Below, piece by piece: positions 1 to 5,889 of a stretch of DNA of 8,420 bases; positions within the stretch are counted from its first letter, which is position 1; every line of letters begins with the position of its first letter. The notes under the pieces are model-generated. The model saw only the letters and a program-made list of their open reading frames with translations. It searched no databases and was not told the origin of the DNA. Made by a program: the position numbers and the translations under genes. The stretch is from an uncultured Porphyromonas sp. (GTDB taxonomy: Bacteria > Bacteroidota > Bacteroidia > Bacteroidales > Porphyromonadaceae), in contig NZ_CAJZFJ010000080.1 in the NCBI RefSeq assembly GCF_915070105.1, forward strand, positions 1 to 8,420, given 5' to 3'.

Positions 1-611
1 AGCAGGGCAAAGCCGATGCCCAGCGGAAGCCATGCGATATGCGAGCTATAGAAGAGCGCAATGACGATAATCCCACCAATATCATCCACTACAGCTAGAG
101 CGGCTAGGAAGATACGTAGCCCCTTAGGCACCCGAGGGCCGAGGGCTGTGACCACAGCGAGCGCAAAGGCTATATCGGTAGCCATCGGGATAGCCGCCCC
201 GATCGACTGGGGGTGCTCATGTGCTACAGCTAGGAAGAAGAGAACGGGGACAACCATCCCCCCTAGGGCAGCGATCACAGGCAGCAGAGCCTTCTTGGGC
301 GAGGAGAGCTCCCCTACGAGGAGCTCCTGCTTGATCTCCAGCCCCACGAGGAAGAAGAAGATCGCCATCAAAGCATCATTGACCACCTGACTCACGGTCA
401 TCGTATGCCCTGCATGCTTGAAGAGCTCTACCCCTCCGACTATAATCTGTACGGGGTAGTTTAGAAAGGCATTATAGGCTTCACTCCATCGGGAGTTGGC
501 GATCACGATCGCAGCGATCGTGGCGATGAAGAGCAGGACAGAGGGATTAGGACGATAGGCTCTGAGACGGCAGAGGAACGATCGGGGAACGTCAGGGGAA
601 GATGTAGTCAT
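1..611 (-). CDS. nhaA: Na+/H+ antiporter NhaA, N-terminal part (gene cut by window edge)
   Basis: Inner-membrane antiporter that exchanges cytoplasmic Na+ (or Li+) for external H+, serving pH and sodium homeostasis. Reading leftward from the ATG at 611, 203 complete codons are open to the window edge, about half of the usual ~390-440 residues. Family landmarks are visible: NDALMAIFFFLVGLEIKQEL at about residues 78-97, ATDIAFALAVV at 144-154, and ALAVVDDIGGIIVIALFY at 171-188. D146 matches the conserved Asp133 of the E. coli protein, and the D176-D177 pair matches Asp163/Asp164, the ion-binding site, so the visible half looks functional. Several hydrophobic helices fit the multi-pass fold. The N-terminus carries a short polar, Arg-containing stretch before the first helix near residue 25. 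A weak AGGA lies only 2 bases before the ATG. It is divergent from the DUF389 gene and shares its upstream region. The family call is firm; the C-terminal half is not visible. Confidence 0.95.
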   Translation of the reverse strand, partial: MTTSSPDVPRSFLCRLRAYRPNPSVLLFIATIAAIVIANSRWSEAYNAFLNYPVQIIVGGVELFKHAGHTMTVSQVVNDALMAIFFFLVGLEIKQELLVGELSSPKKALLPVIAALGGMVVPVLFFLAVAHEHPQSIGAAIPMATDIAFALAVVTALGPRVPKGLRIFLAALAVVDDIGGIIVIALFYSSHIAWLPLGIGFAL

Positions 612-681
612 TATCCTAGAGTGAATGCTTACGTTGTTTTATCAGTGAATGAAACTATTAGGTGATATATCTTAACTTGGA

Positions 682-689
682 CAAAATTA
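682..689 (-). promoter_or_regulatory. Probable -7 box of the nhaA promoter
   Basis: On the minus strand this reads TAATTTTG, a full match to the Bacteroidota -7 consensus TAnnTTTG. Transcription would begin about 5-7 bases downstream, near 676, giving a leader of roughly 65 bases before the nhaA ATG. No good -33 TTTG is present at 19-21 bases upstream. The nearest candidate is TTTC at 716-713, 23 bases away, within the inverted repeat CTTTC-CGA-GAAAG (705-717). A weak -33 could mean the promoter depends on an activator. This is inferred from motif match only. Confidence 0.45.
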
Positions 690-777
690 GTGAATATATG
701 TGGACTTTCCGAGAAAGGTTAGCCCGAGGTATATACATACTAGAGAGCCCTACTGGGGATATACTTAGAGCGAGGTA

Positions 778-839
778 GTGTACACGCGTGTATACAGTTG
801 TGTACACATGAGTACACTAGTGTGTACACACGTGTATAC
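778..839. repeat. Three 18-bp near-palindromes with exact 22-bp period, probable operator array
   Basis: Three units lie at 778-795, 800-817 and 822-839: GTGTACACGCGTGTATAC, GTGTACACATGAGTACAC and GTGTACACACGTGTATAC. All begin with the same octamer GTGTACAC, and each is close to a perfect palindrome (16 of 18 positions self-complementary). Four-base linkers give an exact 22-bp period, about two DNA helical turns, so three dimeric proteins could sit on one face of the helix. Read as hexamers, TGTACA-like elements start at 779, 789, 801, 811, 823 and 833, with spacings alternating 10 and 12. The array lies about 90 bp upstream of the probable nhaA start and 240 bp upstream of the DUF389 start codon, so it could serve either gene. 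The bound protein is unknown. Confidence 0.7.
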
Positions 840-894
840 TTTTCCCTCCTAGGTAGTAGGCATAGGTACTGCTATCGGGAGGATATACTCCTCT

Positions 895-906
895 AACACT
901 AGTGTT
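895..906. repeat. Perfect 12-bp palindrome AACACTAGTGTT
   Basis: The twelve bases are perfectly self-complementary. The inner decamer ACACTAGTGT also occurs at 814-823, where it spans the junction between the second and third units of the 18-bp array. It may be another dimeric protein site in the nhaA/DUF389 intergenic region. No assignment to a regulator is possible from sequence alone. Confidence 0.4.
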
Positions 907-933
907 CCTCTGGCCTAGGTGGAGAGAATGGGA

Positions 934-1041
934 ATAGGGCTAGTGGGTGCAATAGGGGCGATAGGACCAATAGGTGCGATAGGTGCAATAGGGCGAATAG
1001 GGCGAATAGGGCGAATAGGTCTAATGGGGCGAATAGGAGGT
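934..1041. repeat. Twelve-unit 9-bp tandem repeat (consensus ATAGGGCGA) abutting the DUF389 gene
   Basis: Twelve consecutive 9-base units can be laid out without gaps. Units at 988-996, 997-1005 and 1006-1014 are identical (ATAGGGCGA). Others vary at one to a few positions, for example ATAGGTGCG at 970 and ATAGGTGCA at 979; the outer units are the most degenerate. The final unit (1033-1041) contains AGGAGG at 1035-1040. This is a minisatellite-type array on the 5' side of the DUF389 gene. Slippage would change spacing upstream of the gene in steps of 9 bases, about one helical turn less 1.5 bases, and would preserve any reading frame through it. Confidence 0.85.
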
Positions 1042-1056
1042 CAGGGGCTTTTTGTA

Positions 1057-1064
1057 TACATTTG
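1057..1064 (+). promoter_or_regulatory. Candidate -7 box for the DUF389 gene
   Basis: TACATTTG is an exact TAnnTTTG match. If used, transcription would start near 1070, leaving a leader of only about 9 bases before the ATG at 1079 and excluding the TTG at 1052 as a start. No TTTG is found 19-21 bases upstream, where the last 9-bp repeat unit lies. The match could be chance; a weaker alternative (TACTTTTC, one mismatch) overlaps the end of the 22-bp-period array at 837-844. Confidence 0.3.
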
Positions 1065-1078
1065 CCTCAAAAAAGGAT

Positions 1079-2422
1079 ATGTCACAAAATGAACGCACAC
1101 TCTGGAGCGCACTGAAGGGATACTTCAATGCCCTCCCCGACCGAGAGGATGAGGCTGAGACGATCAGCCAGATCAGCAGTGGAGTACGCTTCCACGGTGC
1201 CAACCTTTGGGTCCTCATCTTTGCCATCTTCATCGCCTCGCTGGGGCTGAACCTCAATTCTACCGCCGTCATCATCGGTGCGATGCTCATCTCCCCTCTC
1301 ATGGGGCCTATCATCGGGATGGGACTAGCGATTGGGATCGATGACTTCGACCTGCTGAAACGCTCGATCAAGAACTACCTCGTAGCGACTGCGATCAGCG
1401 TCCTCACGGCGACTATCTACTTCGTCATCTCCCCACTCAGCGAAGCGCAGTCCGAGCTCCTCGCACGCACCTCGCCGACGCTGTATGATGTCCTAGTGGC
1501 GATCTTCGGCGGTGCAGCAGGAATCCTCGCCCTTGCCACCAAGGGTAAGGGCAATGTGCTCCCCGGTGTCGCTATCGCCACCGCTCTGATGCCGCCACTC
1601 TGTACAGCTGGCTATGGGATCGCCGTTGGGGAGGTGTCCTACTTCCTCGGAGCCTTCTACCTCTTCTTCATCAACACGGTCTTCATAGCCCTCTCCACCG
1701 TCGTCGGGGTGAGGATGCTACGCTTCAAGCGCAAGGTCTTCGTCGACCCCAAGCGCTTGCAGAGGGTCAAGGGCTACATCATCGCCGTGACGATCATCAC
1801 CATGCTCCCTGCGACCTACATGACCGTGGAGATCATCGGCAGAAGCGTACGAGACAGCAACACACAGCGCTTCATCCGCAACGAGTTCTCCTTCAGAGGC
1901 ACACAGGTCATCTCCCACAGCCGCAATGATGAGAACAAGACCCTACATGTCGTCTCCGTGGGGAAGACCATAAGTGACGAGGATATCCGCCGTGTCAGCC
2001 TTCGGCTAGAGGACTACCACCTCTCCGACTATAGCCTGAGCGTCATCCAGGGCTATTCCTCAGATAGCCTCCTGCAGCTCGGCCAGCAAACACGAGTACA
2101 CACCAATGAGGCTACTCAGATGCAGCTGATGGAGCAGACCAACGAGATCAATGCCCTACGTAGGCAGCTACAGTACTACACCACCTACGAAGACCTCGGC
2201 AAGGAAATCGCCCAAGAGGTCAAGGCCATTAACCCCAAGGTCGGCAGCATTAGTCTCTCCCAGATCATGGAGTCTCGCACCGACACCCTCGCTTCTCAGA
2301 GCTACACACTAGCTCTGGTAGACTGTAGTCACAGCCTCTCCCCTCAGGAGCGCACCCAGCTCCAGCAGTGGCTCAAGGCTCGCTCACGAGCCGACAGCCT
2401 ACGTCTCGTCCTCACTCCCTAG
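1079..2422 (+). CDS. DUF389 / TIGR00341-type multi-pass membrane protein
   Basis: A 447-residue integral membrane protein of a widespread family whose biochemical role is not established. After a short acidic N-terminus come about seven hydrophobic segments at roughly residues 40-57, 62-85, 100-120, 137-154, 160-183, 188-211 and 231-251. The family core is clear: GANLWVLIFAIFIASLGLNL (40-59), then STAVIIGAMLISPLMGPI, and GVAIATALMPPLCTAGYGIA at 163-182. The remaining ~190 residues are soluble, with a Gln/Glu-rich, probably coiled-coil stretch at about 340-385. The start is uncertain. The ATG at 1079 is chosen because it is a normal codon close to the conserved region. A TTG at 1052 would add nine residues and has AGGAGG 11 bases upstream, wider than usual. 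It is divergent from nhaA, and a strong terminator follows, so it is probably monocistronic. Confidence 0.9.
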   Translation: MSQNERTLWSALKGYFNALPDREDEAETISQISSGVRFHGANLWVLIFAIFIASLGLNLNSTAVIIGAMLISPLMGPIIGMGLAIGIDDFDLLKRSIKNYLVATAISVLTATIYFVISPLSEAQSELLARTSPTLYDVLVAIFGGAAGILALATKGKGNVLPGVAIATALMPPLCTAGYGIAVGEVSYFLGAFYLFFINTVFIALSTVVGVRMLRFKRKVFVDPKRLQRVKGYIIAVTIITMLPATYMTVEIIGRSVRDSNTQRFIRNEFSFRGTQVISHSRNDENKTLHVVSVGKTISDEDIRRVSLRLEDYHLSDYSLSVIQGYSSDSLLQLGQQTRVHTNEATQMQLMEQTNEINALRRQLQYYTTYEDLGKEIAQEVKAINPKVGSISLSQIMESRTDTLASQSYTLALVDCSHSLSPQERTQLQQWLKARSRADSLRLVLTP

Positions 2423-2473
2423 CCAAGCCTTAGGAAGACAGAGAGATACACACCTCACCTACTCCATTATTAT

Positions 2474-2528
2474 ATATAGCCTCTGCTCCGAGACACGCAC
2501 CCTCGGAGCAGGGGCTATGTTTCTTGTA
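2474..2528 (+). terminator. Rho-independent terminator after the DUF389 gene
   Basis: TAGCCTCTGCTCCGAG (2477-2492) pairs with CTCGGAGCAGGGGCTA (2502-2517) across a 9-base loop, giving 16 pairs with one T-G wobble. A2476-T2518 and neighbouring A/T positions extend the stem slightly. A T-rich tail (TGTTTCTT) follows. It lies about 50 bases beyond the stop codon and should end transcription from 1079-2422. The A/T tract on its left side is TA-alternating rather than a clean A run, so a terminator role for minus-strand transcripts is less convincing. Confidence 0.85.
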
Positions 2529-2529
2529 C

Positions 2530-2733
2530 TGTGTAGCCCTCCTTGTGGCAGGTGCGCTCCCGTTCTCGCAAAGACGGAAAAGGCTCGGCATATAGAGCCC
2601 AAATAGCACCCTAGCCCCTCTCAATCGATCAAGGGATATGTAGGCACCTACGCGAGATCGTAGTTCACACACCCTCACCCATGCCGACCTACGCAAGTAG
2701 CTCTGGTCGCCCCTACTACACTCATAGCCCTAA
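2530..2733. other. Gene-free intergenic stretch with no clear feature
   Basis: No convincing gene, RNA gene or repeat is visible here. Only small hairpins occur: GGCTC/GAGCC at 2582-2599, which on the minus strand is followed by TTTT, CTACG/CGTAG at 2648-2663, and CTAC-GCAA-GTAG at the end near 2689-2700. A minus-strand open frame covering 2430-2696 runs through the terminator and has no protein-like features. The stretch separates the DUF389 terminator from the control region of the M16 protease. Confidence 0.5.
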
Positions 2734-2753
2734 ATGTACAGTGGGGTGTACAT
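2734..2753. promoter_or_regulatory. Inverted repeat ATGTACA-N6-TGTACAT, probable regulator site for the M16 gene
   Basis: Seven-base arms ATGTACA (2734-2740) and TGTACAT (2747-2753) are perfect inverted repeats around GTGGGG. The site ends 23 bases before the -7 box at 2777 and would be centred about 46 bases upstream of the likely transcription start, the usual place for an activator that contacts RNA polymerase. It occupies the -33 region, where no TTTG is seen. The TGTACA pair with 12-bp spacing also occurs in the nhaA/DUF389 array. The arm-N6-arm shape recalls Crp/Fnr-type sites, but the arm sequence is not theirs. Confidence 0.55.
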
Positions 2754-2776
2754 CAAACGTTATAAGGGAAAATGTG

Positions 2777-2784
2777 TATATTTG
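2777..2784 (+). promoter_or_regulatory. Promoter -7 box of the M16 protease gene
   Basis: TATATTTG is a perfect match to the Bacteroidota -7 consensus TAnnTTTG, placed in an AT-rich segment in otherwise GC-richer DNA. A start near 2790 would leave an 80-base leader before the ATG at 2872. No -33 TTTG is at the expected distance; the inverted repeat at 2734-2753 adjoins that position instead, suggesting activator dependence. Confidence 0.6.
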
Positions 2785-2815
2785 GTGTCAATGTGATTAC
2801 AAGTGCATTAGGGTA

Positions 2816-2865
2816 TCCTATGCCCCGACACAATCTTTGCCGGGATGAAATAGGGGCAAGAGGAG
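2816..2865 (+). promoter_or_regulatory. Shine-Dalgarno and possible SD-masking hairpin in the M16 leader
   Basis: AGGAG at 2861-2865 lies 6 bases before the ATG at 2872 and decides that start. In the RNA, TCCT (2816-2819) can pair with AGGA (2861-2864), and TGCCCC (2821-2826) with GGGGCA (2853-2858), forming a ten-pair stem with a small internal loop that would hide the ribosome site. A competing pairing of CCCG (2824-2827) with CGGG (2841-2844) would break the larger stem. Whether this regulates translation is inference. Confidence 0.35.
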
Positions 2866-2871
2866 CCTAAA

Positions 2872-5778
2872 ATGCTCACACCAATCAAACCTCATACTCT
2901 AAGAGTGATGATGATAACAAACCACAGCTCCTCCTGGAGGAAGCTCCTATTAGCTGGAGCGCTTGGAGCGCTTGGCTACCTGACATCCCCGCTAGGGGCA
3001 CAGGTCGCCACACTACGCACAGGCAAGCTCCCCAATGGACTAACTTACTACATCAGCCGCGACGCTGGAGCCTCTGTAGGCACAGCGAACTTCTACCTAC
3101 TACAGAATGTAGGAGCTCTGCTGGAGAACGACCAGCAGAATGGGCTTGCCCACTACCTCGAGCACATGGCATTCAATGCCACTCGACACTTCCCCTCAGG
3201 CGTCATGACTTACCTACGGCAGCGTGGCCTCTATGGCTTCGATGCCCGTACGGGACAGGATGAGACCCGCTATAGTATCCTCGATGTACCCACTGATGCC
3301 CCTCGGCTCACCGACTCGGTACTGCTCATCCTACACGACTGGTGGGGTGGGGTAAGCATTACCCAGAAGGATACGGACAAGGAGCGTGGCATCATCATCG
3401 AAGAGTGGCGCAGTCGCAACAGCCTGCAGAAGCGTCTCAGCGATGCTATTGCCCCTGCGGTGTACAACGACTCTCAGTATGCCCGACGCAATGTCATCGG
3501 TTCGCTAGACGTCCTACGCACCTTCACCTACAAGGACATTCAGGCCTTCTACAAGACCTGGTACCGCCCAGACCTACAGTGCGTGATCATCGTCGGAGAC
3601 ATTGATCCTACAGCTTATGAGGCAAAGGTCAAGAAGCTCTTTGCTTCCCTCCCTGCCAATAAGAAGGGGCCCGCACGTCCTACCTTCACGATCGAGGACA
3701 ATGCCCAGCCTCGCTACTTCAAGTTCATCGACAAGGAGAACCAATACCCCTCCTTCGGTCTCTACCAGCGTATCGCTACTCCTGCAGGACGACCTGCTCA
3801 GGAGCGCCGACGAGACTACCTACTCGGACAGCTCTTCAATAGACTAGCTCCGATGCAGTATGCCCGCCTACGCAACCGAGGCGTAGAGGGCTTCATCGCA
3901 GCTTCGGTAAGCTACTCCCCCCTCGTACGAGGCTACGCCCAGTTCGCTTGGGACGTCGTCCCCTACCCCGGTCACGAGGAGCAGGCACTCAAGCAGATGC
4001 TCTATGGGCGTACCCTTGAGGCAGCCTTAGGCTTCGACAAGGTAGACTTCGACAACGAGAAGCAGAAGCTCTATGATGAGATGAAGGAAATACTTTCGGA
4101 TAAGCAGACCCTAGGCACTCCGGATAACTTCATGGACATCTACCGCAACAACTACCTCTACGGCACGCCGATGCAGGACTTCAGAGAGCAACTCGAGGAG
4201 AACCTCGAGACACTCGTTGAGCTAGAGTCCGAAGACCTCCGCCAGTGGGTGAAGGCAGCCTATACAGGCAACAAGAACCTAGCCTTCATCACCTACAACG
4301 CCACAGAGAGCGAGCCTGCGATCAGCCAGAAGACCTTCGAGACGATGCTGGAGAAGTACAGCGAACTAGGGTCTACGCAGCCCAAGAGCGAAGAAGAGGC
4401 TCCCATCACCAAGCTCATCGACTTCACCCTCCCCACAGGCAAGATCATCTCCGAGAAGAAGATCCCCAGCCTCGGGGCAACGGAGTGGAAGCTCTCCAAC
4501 GGGATGCGTGTCCTCTACAAGCACCTACCCGAGGATCTCAAGGGTGAGATCTTCTTCCTCGCTTCTGCACCAGGCGGGCAGTCCATCGTGGCCAATAAGG
4601 ACCTAGCGAGCTTCAGCGCTATGCAGAGCATGATCATGCAGTCAGGGCTCTATAAGTACAATCGTAACCAGCTCGCCTCTTGGCTACGTGGTCGCCCCCT
4701 AGATGTCAGCCTCACGATCAACCAGTATATGGACGGGATGCAGGCTCGTAGCAAGGTAGACGGCGCCGATGACCTCTTCAGCTATCTCTACCTCGTACTG
4801 CAGAAGCAGCGCTTCGACGAGCCCATCTTCACCAAGTGGCTCCAGCGCAAGCGTTACATCTATGCCTCCACCCCACAGGTCGGTCAGGCTGCTATCGACC
4901 AGCAGGTACGTGAGCTCCTCACCCCGATCACGGAGGCTAACCCCCGTCAGGATGATGCCTTCTTCACTCAGATGCGCCATGCCGACCTAGAGCGTCTCTA
5001 CAAGGAGCACTTCGGCGACGCCTCGCAGTTCGCAGGCTGTCTCCTCGGGGATCTCTCCGAGGCTGAGGCAAAGCGTCTCGTCACCACTTACCTAGCAGCT
5101 CTGCCAGGTGATCCTCAGGCTGCTCGTCGCACCTACAAGGTCGTTGATCACAGCTCCCGTGAGCGTGTCATCGAGCGCACCTTCGAGGCTGACCTATCGG
5201 GTGATGTAGGCGAGGTCGAGCTCTCCTTCCTGGGCGACAAGAAGCTCACCGAGCGGGAGAGCCTAGCTCTATCCCTGCTGGAGGTCGTCCTACAGAACCG
5301 CCTCTTCGATGAACTACGTGAGCGTGACCAGGCTACCTATAGTGTCGCTGTGAATGCCAACTACACGACAGAGCCTATCGCCTCCTCGAGTCTCTCCATC
5401 CACTTCAGCACCTCCAGAGAGAAGGCCGATCAGCTCAAGGCTCGTACCTACGAGATCCTTCGCTCTATGGCCGCAGGGGGTATCACACAGGATGAGTTCA
5501 AGAAGGTACACGTCCCCCTCACCCTCGACGAGGCAGAGCGGGAGAAGCAGGCAGGGGATAAGATCGACCTCGGGGTCTGGATCGCCCTACTAAATAGCTA
5601 TGCCGAGACAGGTGTCGTCCTTGACATGAAGGCAGAGAAGCGCAAGGATGAGGTAACCATCGCCGATATCACCGTCAGCGATCTATCTGCCATCCTCAAG
5701 AAGCTCCTAGACGAAGGCAAGCGCAGGGACATCGTAGTCAAGAGTATTGCTCCAGAAGACAAGAAGTGGGAGCACTAG
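2872..5778 (+). CDS. Secreted M16-family zinc metalloprotease (pitrilysin/PqqL-like)
   Basis: A 968-residue zinc endopeptidase predicted to act in the periplasm or at the envelope. A signal peptide is visible: basic RK at 23-24, hydrophobic core at about 25-38 and a likely cut after LGA (residue 43). The N-terminal M16 domain has the inverted zinc motif HYLEH (H94, E97 as catalytic base, H98), and E178 in the ERGIIIEEWR segment is the third ligand. The first M16_C domain covers about 200-385 (VGDIDP at 241-246). A second M16-like half begins near ATEWKLSNG (536-544); it lacks an HxxEH motif, as is usual for the inactive lobe, and a second M16_C follows near 704-745. R816 and Y823 in LRERDQATY match the Arg/Tyr pair of insulysin and pitrilysin that contacts substrate. 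All catalytic residues are present. ATG 2872 has a good Shine-Dalgarno; M13 or M14 would give a more typical signal peptide length. A SusC-like receptor gene follows after 111 bp. Confidence 0.94.
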   Translation: MLTPIKPHTLRVMMITNHSSSWRKLLLAGALGALGYLTSPLGAQVATLRTGKLPNGLTYYISRDAGASVGTANFYLLQNVGALLENDQQNGLAHYLEHMAFNATRHFPSGVMTYLRQRGLYGFDARTGQDETRYSILDVPTDAPRLTDSVLLILHDWWGGVSITQKDTDKERGIIIEEWRSRNSLQKRLSDAIAPAVYNDSQYARRNVIGSLDVLRTFTYKDIQAFYKTWYRPDLQCVIIVGDIDPTAYEAKVKKLFASLPANKKGPARPTFTIEDNAQPRYFKFIDKENQYPSFGLYQRIATPAGRPAQERRRDYLLGQLFNRLAPMQYARLRNRGVEGFIAASVSYSPLVRGYAQFAWDVVPYPGHEEQALKQMLYGRTLEAALGFDKVDFDNEKQKLYDEMKEILSDKQTLGTPDNFMDIYRNNYLYGTPMQDFREQLEENLETLVELESEDLRQWVKAAYTGNKNLAFITYNATESEPAISQKTFETMLEKYSELGSTQPKSEEEAPITKLIDFTLPTGKIISEKKIPSLGATEWKLSNGMRVLYKHLPEDLKGEIFFLASAPGGQSIVANKDLASFSAMQSMIMQSGLYKYNRNQLASWLRGRPLDVSLTINQYMDGMQARSKVDGADDLFSYLYLVLQKQRFDEPIFTKWLQRKRYIYASTPQVGQAAIDQQVRELLTPITEANPRQDDAFFTQMRHADLERLYKEHFGDASQFAGCLLGDLSEAEAKRLVTTYLAALPGDPQAARRTYKVVDHSSRERVIERTFEADLSGDVGEVELSFLGDKKLTERESLALSLLEVVLQNRLFDELRERDQATYSVAVNANYTTEPIASSSLSIHFSTSREKADQLKARTYEILRSMAAGGITQDEFKKVHVPLTLDEAEREKQAGDKIDLGVWIALLNSYAETGVVLDMKAEKRKDEVTIADITVSDLSAILKKLLDEGKRRDIVVKSIAPEDKKWEH

Positions 5779-5807
5779 TGTGCCTACCACCTCTACATAC
5801 ATAACTA

Positions 5808-5850
5808 GAAGGGAGGGGGTAAGCCCCTCGTCGGTCTCCCCCCTCCCTTT
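5808..5850 (+). terminator. GC-rich hairpin between protease and receptor genes (terminator or attenuator)
   Basis: AAGGGAGGGGG (5809-5819) pairs perfectly with CCCCCTCCCTT (5839-5849), an 11-bp stem with a 19-base loop, extended by a G-T wobble at 5808/5850. Only three T's follow, so it may be a weak terminator giving partial read-through to the receptor gene, or an mRNA-stabilising or processing element. An alternative shorter stem, GAGGGG (5813-5818) with CCCCTC (5824-5829), excludes the long one. Confidence 0.5.
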
Positions 5851-5889
5851 GCAGTAACAGGAACTAAGTCACATCTATATCTACCTCTT

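Larger units (their letters stand above)
928..1092 (+). other. Possible 54-codon leader ORF through the tandem repeat (Gly-X-Y peptide)
   Basis: An open frame runs from ATG 928 through the 9-bp repeat to TGA 1090-1092, in a different frame from the DUF389 gene and overlapping its ATG by 14 bases. Because each unit is three codons starting ATA GGN, the peptide has Gly at every third position from residue 4 to 37, then ends in LFVYICLKKGYVTK. A purine-rich AGGTGG sits 5 bases before the ATG. It could be a leader peptide translationally coupled to the downstream gene, but an open frame is easily produced by a 9-bp repeat, and only one proline argues against a collagen helix. Weak support; not called as a gene. 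Confidence 0.15.

Noticed and set aside
61..390. Plus-strand 109-codon open frame
   Set aside because: It lies antisense within nhaA, whose conserved motifs fix the coding strand; the plus-strand product is low-complexity Ser/Thr/Arg-rich.
934..1041. Possible CRISPR array
   Set aside because: Units are only 9 bp with no spacers between them and no cas genes nearby; it is a simple tandem repeat.
988..1041. G-quadruplex in the G-rich repeat
   Set aside because: Most G-runs are only three long and separated by 6-base loops, some runs being two; a stable quadruplex is doubtful.
2582..2599. Minus-strand terminator (GGCTC/GAGCC hairpin followed by TTTT)
   Set aside because: The stem is only 5 bp with a long loop, and no minus-strand gene lies upstream of it to terminate.
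2430..2696. Minus-strand 88-codon open frame between the DUF389 and M16 genes
   Set aside because: It runs through the terminator hairpin, has no recognisable domain, signal or membrane segment, and its composition looks like translated non-coding DNA.
4560..4700. Loss of the zinc motif in the second half of the M16 protein as a sign of decay
   Set aside because: The second lobe of two-lobed M16 proteases is normally without HxxEH; the first lobe keeps all zinc ligands.
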